Positions 57,908 through 64,000 of a DNA stretch of 64,000 bases are shown one piece after another. Made by a program: the position numbers and the translations under genes. Under the pieces are notes generated by a model. That model worked only from the letters and a program-made list of their open reading frames with translations. It was not told the DNA's origin and did not search any database. This DNA is from Pseudalgibacter alginicilyticus (GTDB lineage: Bacteria > Bacteroidota > Bacteroidia > Flavobacteriales > Flavobacteriaceae), in contig NZ_CP012898.1 of the NCBI RefSeq assembly GCF_001310225.1, forward strand, positions 2,232,001 through 2,296,000. The letters run 5' to 3'. Each line of letters begins with the position of its first letter. The stretch's first letter is position 1.

Positions 57908-58525
57908 TTATTCTTGAGCTGCTGGTGCCTCTGCTCCTTCTGCTGCTACTTCTTCATCTTCATCATCAACGTCAATTGATGTTCTAGAACGTCTTACTAA
58001 ACATACCACGGTGTTATCTGGGTGCATAAATTTATATGCATCATTTTGCAAAGTAGTTATATAAAGTTTGCTACCAATTTTAAGAGGTGTTATATCTGCC
58101 TCTATAAAATCTGGTAAGTTAGCTGGTAACGCTTTTACTTTTAAGCTACGTCTGTTTTTACGTAAAACACCACCATTTTTAACACCACGAGAATTACCTA
58201 CAAATACTACAGGAATATCCATGGTTATTTCTTTATCTTCGAACAACTGATAAAAATCTACGTGTAAAATCCTGTCTGTTACAGGGTGAAATTGAATATC
58301 TTGTAAGATAGCATTAAATTTTTCACCACTTTTTAAAGCAATCACAACTGTATGCGCATTTGGTGTGTATACAAGTTTAGAGAATGCTAATTCTTCTGCT
58401 GTGAAATGAACTGGCTTATCTCCTCCGTATAATACGCAAGGAACCTGACCAGCATTACGTAAGGCTTTTGTTGCTTTTTTGCCCACGCTTTCTCTTTGAG
58501 ATCCGTTGATTGTAATTGATTTCAT
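57908..58525 (-). CDS. rplY: 50S ribosomal protein L25/general stress protein Ctc
   Basis: Binds 5S rRNA. The N-terminal L25 domain starts [20 protein letters not shown] and contains [16 protein letters not shown]-terminal TL5-type beta domain follows, giving 205 residues, longer than the 94-residue E. coli L25. An acidic tail ([17 protein letters not shown]) ends the protein. It lies between prs and pth on the same strand, as commonly found. Confidence 0.94.
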   Translation of the reverse strand: MKSITINGSQRESVGKKATKALRNAGQVPCVLYGGDKPVHFTAEELAFSKLVYTPNAHTVVIALKSGEKFNAILQDIQFHPVTDRILHVDFYQLFEDKEITMDIPVVFVGNSRGVKNGGVLRKNRRSLKVKALPANLPDFIEADITPLKIGSKLYITTLQNDAYKFMHPDNTVVCLVRRSRTSIDVDDEDEEVAAEGAEAPAAQE

Positions 58526-58627
58526 TTTTAAAATTTATAGTTATTTATTAATATTATTATTTATACAGTTACCAAAATGGCATAATCTTGGTAGTTAAAT
58601 CTTTCTTTCAGATTTGTTCAAGTTAAA

Positions 58628-59569
58628 CTACATTACAAATTTTGAACTAATAGATTTATTGTTGTGAACTTTTTCCATAACTTCAGCAAATAAATTGGCA
58701 CAACTCAAAACCTTTATTTTATTACTTAACGTTTTTACTGGTATAGAATCGGTTACAATAAGTTCTTCTAATTTAGAATTATTTAAATTATCATAAGCTT
58801 TTCCAGACAATACAGGATGTGTACAAATGGCTCTTACACTTAATGCACCACGTTCCATCATCAAGTCTGCTGCTTTTGTTAACGTTCCTGCCGTATCTAC
58901 CATATCATCTACCAAAACTACATTTTTACCAGTTACATCTCCAATAAGTTCCATATGAGAAATGATATTAGCTTTAGCGCGTTGTTTGTAACATATTACA
59001 ACATCAGACCCTAAAGCCTTTGAATAAGCGTAAGCTCTTTTAGACCCCCCCATATCAGGCGAAGCAATCGTTAAATTATCTAAATTTAAGCTTTGCAAAT
59101 AGGGTAGAAAAATTGTTGACGCAAATAAATGATCCACAGGTTTCTCAAAAAAACCTTGTATTTGGTCAGCGTGCAAATCCATAGTAATAATTCGAGTTGC
59201 TCCAGCAGCCTCCAACATTTTTGCAACTAATTTTGCTGCTATTGGCACACGAGGCTTATCCTTTCTATCTTGTCTTGCCCAGCCAAAATAAGGTAAAACA
59301 GCTGTTATATGTCTTGCTGAAGCACGTTTTGCAGCATCTATCATCAACAACATTTCCATTAAATTTTCTGGCCCTGGATTAGTAGAACCTATAATAAAAA
59401 TACGTGTACCCCTGATAGATTCTTCATATGACGGCTGAAATTCCCCATCACTATATGTGGAGGTTATAACATTACCTAATTCAACGCCGAATGACTTAGC
59501 TATTTTTTCGCCAAGCTCTTTACTTTGCGTACATGCAAAAATTTTGGCTTCGGTAATAACAATTGGCAT
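58628..59569 (-). CDS. prs: ribose-phosphate pyrophosphokinase
   Basis: Makes PRPP for nucleotide, histidine and NAD synthesis. The 313-residue sequence has the catalytic flexible loop RQDRKDKPRVPIAAKLV, the ribose-5-phosphate/Mg segment TMDLHADQIQGFF, and the PRPP-binding signature VVLVDDMVDTAGTL. It heads prs-rplY, 102 bp apart. Confidence 0.96.
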   Translation of the reverse strand: MPIVITEAKIFACTQSKELGEKIAKSFGVELGNVITSTYSDGEFQPSYEESIRGTRIFIIGSTNPGPENLMEMLLMIDAAKRASARHITAVLPYFGWARQDRKDKPRVPIAAKLVAKMLEAAGATRIITMDLHADQIQGFFEKPVDHLFASTIFLPYLQSLNLDNLTIASPDMGGSKRAYAYSKALGSDVVICYKQRAKANIISHMELIGDVTGKNVVLVDDMVDTAGTLTKAADLMMERGALSVRAICTHPVLSGKAYDNLNNSKLEELIVTDSIPVKTLSNKIKVLSCANLFAEVMEKVHNNKSISSKFVM

Positions 59570-59669
59570 AGTTAACTTGTTGTTTTAGAGCGCGCAAACA
59601 CTACGTGATTTTTAACGAGGTGCAAATTTATACATTTATTTGAACCTAAAAAGGATATTGCAGAGTATT

Positions 59670-59703
59670 TTTGTGTTTAATATCAAAAAAATATATATTT
59701 TTG
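59670..59703 (+). promoter_or_regulatory. promoter of the tRNA-Leu gene
   Basis: TTTG (59670-59673) and TATTTTTG (59696-59703) are separated by 22 bp, matching the Bacteroidota -33/-7 pattern. The -7 element ends 11 bp before the tRNA. Confidence 0.6.
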
Positions 59704-59714
59704 CATCTCCAAAA

Positions 59715-59795
59715 GCTCAAGTGGCGGAATTGGTAGACGCGCTGGATTCAAAATCCAGTTCCTTTGGAGTGTGGGTTCGATTCCCACCTTGAGTA
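59715..59795 (+). tRNA. tRNA-Leu (anticodon CAA)
   Basis: An 81-nt tRNA. The acceptor stem GCTCAAG pairs with CTTGAGT (G-U at the first pair), and discriminator A follows. The D arm is GTGGCGGAATTGGTAGACGC-like. The anticodon stem-loop CTGGATTCAAAATCCAG has CAA at 59749-59751 and reads UUG codons. The variable arm is TTCCTTTGGAGT and the T arm GTGGGTTCGATTCCCAC. CCA is not encoded. Confidence 0.95.
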
Positions 59796-59800
59796 CAGAT

Positions 59801-59833
59801 AAAATCCGTAACATAATTGTTTACGGATTTTTT
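59801..59833 (+). terminator. terminator of tRNA-Leu
   Basis: AAAATCCGTAA (59801-59811) pairs with TTACGGATTTT (59821-59831), then a T-run. It lies 6 bp after the tRNA, and the phosphoesterase gene is convergent. Confidence 0.85.
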
Positions 59834-59846
59834 ATTAAAATTTTAC

Positions 59847-60797
59847 TTATTTCTCATCTAGATTTAATTGACTTTCCCATTGGATATCTATGTATTTCCA
59901 AGTAATATCTTCATTTTTCACATCTATAACCATAAAGCCTTCTTCATCATAATGCACATCATCTCCTCTATCATCTTTCCTTCTCCAACTTGGCCTTCCT
60001 GCTGTTGATCCTCCCGTAATAAAACGCGTTTTATTTTGAACATTAATATCTTCAAGCCAATGCAAGTGCCCTTGCAGCACCAATTTAAGATTTAAATTAT
60101 TGAACATTTTTAATATTTCATCCCTATTATATATCCAAAGATTATTTGGCACCACTTTAATTTTTTCCTTTTTTGGATACCGTTGATTATATGCTGAAAT
60201 AAAAGGAATATGCGTAGTTATAACTATTGGGGTATTGGCATCTAATTGAGCTAAATCCTTTTTTAACCATTCTTTTTGTTCTTCATCAATTAATCCAATA
60301 TAGCGTTGATCTTTTTCTTCAATTGAGCATAATGAAATAAAATGCCACCCCTTATGGTCAAAAGAATAGTATCTTTTTCCAAAATAACGTTCGTACATAC
60401 CATATTTATAATCTGGATGGTTTTTATCAACATCACTTTCTTTATAGATTCCAAACAGCTCATGATTTCCTATGGTGTTATAAACGGGCACATTAATTTT
60501 TTTAATGCTATTACTATAATATTGAAATAATGAATCAGACCGATTAAAATTGCCTCTAAGCACATCATATACCAAATCTCCTCCAGTCACCACAAAATCA
60601 ACATTTAATTTATTTACAGAATCAATTACTTTTTGAAAAGCTTCTTGTGCACCGCGTTCTGGCTGAAGGTGGACATCTGTTATAAAAACAAAAGAAAAAT
60701 CCTGAGAAGTTATTTTACTTGAATTGGCTGATGCTTTATTTTGAGCACTGATATGCAGCGAAATAATAGTTAATGCAATTATCAATATTTTTTTCAT
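59847..60797 (-). CDS. exported calcineurin-like metallophosphoesterase
   Basis: A 316-residue protein with signal peptide MKKILIIALTIISLHISAQ. Dinuclear metal motifs are present: ITDVHLQP, TGGDLVYD, TIGNHELFG, ITTHIPF and LQGHLHWLED. It is a secreted phosphatase or phosphodiesterase. Its start overlaps the end of the preceding purple-acid-phosphatase-like gene by 4 bp, so the two are coupled and probably degrade the same phosphorylated substrate imported by SusC/SusD. Confidence 0.9.
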   Translation of the reverse strand: MKKILIIALTIISLHISAQNKASANSSKITSQDFSFVFITDVHLQPERGAQEAFQKVIDSVNKLNVDFVVTGGDLVYDVLRGNFNRSDSLFQYYSNSIKKINVPVYNTIGNHELFGIYKESDVDKNHPDYKYGMYERYFGKRYYSFDHKGWHFISLCSIEEKDQRYIGLIDEEQKEWLKKDLAQLDANTPIVITTHIPFISAYNQRYPKKEKIKVVPNNLWIYNRDEILKMFNNLNLKLVLQGHLHWLEDINVQNKTRFITGGSTAGRPSWRRKDDRGDDVHYDEEGFMVIDVKNEDITWKYIDIQWESQLNLDEK

Positions 60798-62158
60798 AGT
60801 TTATTTTTTATTCTTTTAAGGTATTTAGTCTTGTCAGCTTCATACGTTTCAACTTCTTCTTTATCATAGCGAGTTTCGAAGTCTTTGGTTGGGATAAGCG
60901 ATTCAACAGGAAGGTTTTCAGCTTCCATAAATTCCATCTTACCAATGTCATTTTTAGTAATTGTAAATGAATCATAAACATCTCCTAAAACTGTTTTTGA
61001 TACATATTTTAACTGACTTTGTGAGACATGTATTTCTTGATACAATTGTATTGAAGATCCTGCCCGCTCTATCCAATCGCTAAACTGGATGGCATTCTGA
61101 TAAGGCCCAGCAACAGACACCGCATAAACTGGGAAATCTGCCCCCATTCTTCCTCTAGCATATAAATGTTCATGACCAGTAAATACCAAAGGAACATTAT
61201 ATTTTTCCAACAGTGCTTTTATTTCTGGAAAGCGAATATTAGGTGGACGATTTCTTGCCAATCCAGCCATGGCATGATGGAACGTTACAAATACCCAATC
61301 CCCTTCAAATTCTTTTAATACTTTTTCTAGCCAAGCATAGGTTTCTTCGCGCTGTTCAGATGTTATTTTTGCAGAAGTATCTATGGAAATAACTCTAATA
61401 TTATTATAATCTACAAAATATGTTTGTCCCTCTTGTCCAATTGGTCCATTTTCTGGAAAAGAAAAATTAAGATGCCAAAGCGGCGCAATTTCCTTGGTTT
61501 CTTTAGCGACCCATTTATGTTCGTGGTTTCCTGGTGTGGCAATGGTGGGTATATTTTGAAAAGCCCATCCACCAGCAGGAAAAAATTCATTCCAATTTTC
61601 TTTATTCAATCCCCCTCTATGGATTAAATCTCCTGCAAACAACATAAACTTAGAGTCCGGATTGGCCAATACAGCCTGCCTTAAGGTTCTACTACCTAAA
61701 GAATGAATATAACGTTGAACATCTCCAAAATATAAAAACTTAAAAGGCTCATTTTGACCTGTAGCTGTTTTAAATTCAGACCATTCAGACCATAAATCCA
61801 TATTTCCTACCCTATAAGAATACATGGTATTAGGTTTTAAATTTTCTAGATTAATTGTATGATAATACCACAGTCCATCCTCAGAAGTTAATGAATCTGT
61901 TTTGGCTTTCATATTCTGAATACTTTTTTCAAAAAATGGTGACGCCGTAGCCTCAGTGAATTCAATATAACTTTCTGAAACATAACTCCTTGTCCTCCAA
62001 GAAATCGCCTGACTATTCTCTGGAGAAGTTTTCCATGTAAGTTTAATATGATGAGGGAATTGTTCCAAAAGACTGTTATTATAAACCTCCGTTTGCAGCT
62101 CTTTACAACTAAAAACGGTTGCTAGGAGAGAAATGAGTAAAAAGATACTTTTTTTCAT
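60794..62158 (-). CDS. purple-acid-phosphatase-like lipoprotein
   Basis: A 454-residue lipoprotein (MKKSIFLLISLLATVFSCKE) with an N-terminal Ig/fibronectin-like domain and a metallophosphoesterase core. The five PAP blocks are mostly kept: FGDVQ, AGDLIH, TPGNHEHKW, VTFHHAM and FTGHEHLY. Two positions are altered. The first block is Asp-x-Gln rather than Asp-x-Gly, and the Tyr of the second block (GDxxY) is His. That Tyr is a metal ligand in true purple acid phosphatases, so catalysis may differ. It follows SusD after a hairpin. Confidence 0.9.
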   Translation of the reverse strand: MKKSIFLLISLLATVFSCKELQTEVYNNSLLEQFPHHIKLTWKTSPENSQAISWRTRSYVSESYIEFTEATASPFFEKSIQNMKAKTDSLTSEDGLWYYHTINLENLKPNTMYSYRVGNMDLWSEWSEFKTATGQNEPFKFLYFGDVQRYIHSLGSRTLRQAVLANPDSKFMLFAGDLIHRGGLNKENWNEFFPAGGWAFQNIPTIATPGNHEHKWVAKETKEIAPLWHLNFSFPENGPIGQEGQTYFVDYNNIRVISIDTSAKITSEQREETYAWLEKVLKEFEGDWVFVTFHHAMAGLARNRPPNIRFPEIKALLEKYNVPLVFTGHEHLYARGRMGADFPVYAVSVAGPYQNAIQFSDWIERAGSSIQLYQEIHVSQSQLKYVSKTVLGDVYDSFTITKNDIGKMEFMEAENLPVESLIPTKDFETRYDKEEVETYEADKTKYLKRIKNKL

Positions 62159-62175
62159 TTTAATGTGATATTTAA

Positions 62176-62205
62176 AGCCCTTTTATATTTAACTATAAAA
62201 GGGCT
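62176..62205 (-). promoter_or_regulatory. intercistronic hairpin between susD and the phosphatase gene
   Basis: A perfect 12-bp stem AGCCCTTTTATA (62176-62187) and complement (62194-62205) with a 6-nt loop lies 8 bp after the SusD stop. The T-tail is weak, so it probably limits read-through or protects the susCD mRNA. Confidence 0.6.
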
Positions 62206-62212
62206 GTTAATT

Positions 62213-63883
62213 TTAGAATTTTGGGTTTTGTGGCATTTCCTTTTCTAAATTAGAATCAATAACTGATTGTGGAATAGGAAGTAGGATATCACGTTCTGGA
62301 TCTATAGTACTAGAACCACGATTGTTATATTTTATAGTGCGTTCAGCCCATTTTCCTGTTCGTAAAAGTGTATACCTTCTTGGCTCTTCAGCCATTAATT
62401 CCCTTGCTCTTTCATCTAATATAAAATCTATATTAATATCACTTGCCTCAACATCAAAAGCATGACTTCTTGCTCTAAGAATATTTATTGTATTGGCTGC
62501 CGCTTGTGGATTTCCTAACTTAAATTCAGCTTCTGCCTTTAAAAGGTAAGTATCTGCTGCCCTCAAATAAATTTGATCATAAAATGATTCTCTATTTCCT
62601 ATGGGGTCTACTGGATCTGCCCAATCATATTTTCTACTAAATGGCCATTCTTCTATACCATTATTGTCATCACTTATATCTTCGCTCCAGTCCAACAAAA
62701 TTACATCGCCATAATTTTTTCCTGGTGGTAGAATATCCGCTGGGTAAGGTGCATTTCCTGTTGCATCTCGATACGTAAAAGACTTTCTGATAGCGTATTC
62801 AGAACCTCTATCATCATTCGGGTCATCAAAATTATTCAATGCCCATTTTGTTAATGATGAACGTCCGTTTCCATAACCGCCTCTATCTGCAGTAACCTGT
62901 AAATCTAAATTCCCACTTCTATACCTGGAAGTATGGTGCATGGCCATAATTGGATATTCTCCACCTCCCAAAACATTTTTTTTAAATTGAAAAACCCATA
63001 ATGCTTCAGTGTTACCTTCGTCACGATTGGTGTTTCCAGCTTTAAACATATCCATAAAAGCAACACCATCTTGTTCTGCTTGTACCCCATAACGCTCGGT
63101 AATAAGTGCATAGGCAGAATTATTCACTACTTTATTAGCCCAATAAACGGTGCTATCTGGTTTATTCAAGGTTAAATACATTTCTGCCAAATAATGTTGT
63201 ACAGCTCCTTTGGTTATTCTACCAATTAATGACCCTTCTACTGGTATAATAGGTTCTGCAAAACGGAAGTCTTTAATAACTTGTTGCCTTACCTCGTTTA
63301 CTGGAGTTCGTTCCCAATCGGTTCTAATAATTCCGTTGCTTGATGGATTTAAATTTAAAGGCACATCTCCCCAAAGGTAAGTAAGGTGCCTATATGCAAA
63401 AGCACGGGCCACTTTTGCCTCAGCTAAAATTAAGTTTTTATTTTCTGCATCGCTCAATTCATTTCCACTCCAATCAATATCATCTCTCTCTTCAACGTTT
63501 TTAATAATCTCATTAGAAGAGTTTACAATCTCATAAAGCCAAAGAAAAACATCTTCATATACACTATAATCTGGTTTGTTTCTAGCGGTCCAATCAACTG
63601 AAACTCGAGATACACCATTACCGCTATGGTTTGCCGCAAACATATCGGTACCAGCCATAGTAACATCGGTTATTAAGGATGACCCTGAGTTTAATCCTTC
63701 CCGCTCGTAGCGAAGAAGGGAATAAAGTCCGTTTACTCCAGCCTCTAGCCCTGATAAATCTGCATATAATTTTTCTGCATAAATGGCGTTGGGTGGATTT
63801 TCGTTCAATAAATCATTACTACAACTGTTAATTAAAATAACAGTAATAAAAAGACTAAATATTATTTTTTTCATTGTATTCAT
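62213..63883 (-). CDS. SusD/RagB family surface lipoprotein
   Basis: Substrate-binding lid of a SusC/SusD outer-membrane uptake pair. The 556-residue protein has a lipoprotein signal with the acylated Cys in LINSCSN. The conserved N-terminal helices are typical (YADLSGLEAGVNGLYSLLR). The C-terminal RagB/SusD domain has YLRAADTYLLKAEAEFKLGN and LDERARELMAEEPRRYTLLR. It starts 3 bp after the SusC stop. Ligand is unknown. The phosphatase genes suggest a phosphorylated compound. Confidence 0.93.
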   Translation of the reverse strand: MNTMKKIIFSLFITVILINSCSNDLLNENPPNAIYAEKLYADLSGLEAGVNGLYSLLRYEREGLNSGSSLITDVTMAGTDMFAANHSGNGVSRVSVDWTARNKPDYSVYEDVFLWLYEIVNSSNEIIKNVEERDDIDWSGNELSDAENKNLILAEAKVARAFAYRHLTYLWGDVPLNLNPSSNGIIRTDWERTPVNEVRQQVIKDFRFAEPIIPVEGSLIGRITKGAVQHYLAEMYLTLNKPDSTVYWANKVVNNSAYALITERYGVQAEQDGVAFMDMFKAGNTNRDEGNTEALWVFQFKKNVLGGGEYPIMAMHHTSRYRSGNLDLQVTADRGGYGNGRSSLTKWALNNFDDPNDDRGSEYAIRKSFTYRDATGNAPYPADILPPGKNYGDVILLDWSEDISDDNNGIEEWPFSRKYDWADPVDPIGNRESFYDQIYLRAADTYLLKAEAEFKLGNPQAAANTINILRARSHAFDVEASDINIDFILDERARELMAEEPRRYTLLRTGKWAERTIKYNNRGSSTIDPERDILLPIPQSVIDSNLEKEMPQNPKF

Positions 63884-63886
63884 TTT

Positions 63887-64000
63887 TTAAAATCCGACTG
63901 TTAATCCTAGTGTAATTTCTCTTTGTAAGGGCAAAATCCCGGCTTGATCACTTGGGTTTAATAATTCAGGATCTCCAGCTGTCCAACCTGTTATGGTAAG
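63887..64000 (-). CDS. SusC/RagA family TonB-linked outer-membrane protein, C-terminal end only
   Basis: The last 37 residues of a protein whose main part lies beyond the right edge. They end in REITLGLTVGF, the typical last beta-strand of SusC-family TonB-dependent transporters. The stop TAA is at 63887-63889 and SusD starts 3 bp later. Partner identity is supported by that adjacency. Confidence 0.85.
   Translation of the reverse strand, partial: LTITGWTAGDPELLNPSDQAGILPLQREITLGLTVGF

Overview
The window is a stretch of ordinary chromosome from a low-GC member of the Bacteroidota, most likely a marine Flavobacteriaceae. This placement is inferred from gene content. Markers include a SusC/SusD pair, a type IX secretion C-terminal tail, TAnnTTTG-type -7 promoter elements, DUF4286, HTTM and DUF3109 family proteins, an R2 ribonucleotide reductase subunit with a eukaryote-like tail, and a fused OlsF-type acyltransferase. 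I see no prophage, insertion sequence, CRISPR array or integrative element. Most genes are core metabolism or housekeeping.

Layout. 1-3.7 kb: class I ribonucleotide reductase (nrdB, then nrdA, which is cut by the window edge) and a DUF3109 protein. 3.8-9.2 kb: MarC, a small membrane protein, a one-domain FAD protein, a BamE-like fragment, a CtpA-type protease with a dCMP deaminase, HupE/UreJ and a lipoprotein. 9.2-20.4 kb: a nitrogen-assimilation block with glutamate synthase (gltB-gltD) on the minus strand, facing away from an outer-membrane porin and two successive Amt/P-II pairs. 20.4-28.3 kb: PEP carboxylase, an uncharacterised cysteine-rich 607-residue protein, nadA-nadB and a MORN-repeat protein. 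28.8-39 kb: Pit phosphate transporter, fbp, GNAT-lysC, the OlsF-type acyltransferase, DUF805, TM2, TauE/SafE and a D-2-hydroxyacid dehydrogenase.

39-44 kb: a PAS-AraC regulator divergent from a compact four-gene operon. All four products carry export signals: ApbE-type flavin transferase, YceI, a formylglycine-generating-enzyme-like protein and a Tat-exported Gfo/Idh/MocA oxidoreductase. 44.3-54 kb: mgtE-rsmA, DUF4286, an XRE regulator with a membrane domain, a TPR protein, a 40-residue membrane peptide, serS, an HTTM protein and ribF. 54-60 kb: a secreted metallopeptidase with P-domain and T9SS tail, pth, rplY, prs and tRNA-Leu(CAA). 60-64 kb: a SusC/SusD locus whose downstream genes are two metallophosphoesterases, which suggests uptake of a phosphorylated substrate.

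The most interesting signals are regulatory. Five ACCC half-sites at 11-12 bp spacing lie in front of the first P-II gene. Two ACCC-N11-GGGT palindromes 53 bp apart lie in front of the neighbouring porin. The best candidates for an undescribed system are the four-gene exported operon and the cysteine-rich protein. I did not find anything that is clearly a new defence or mobile system.
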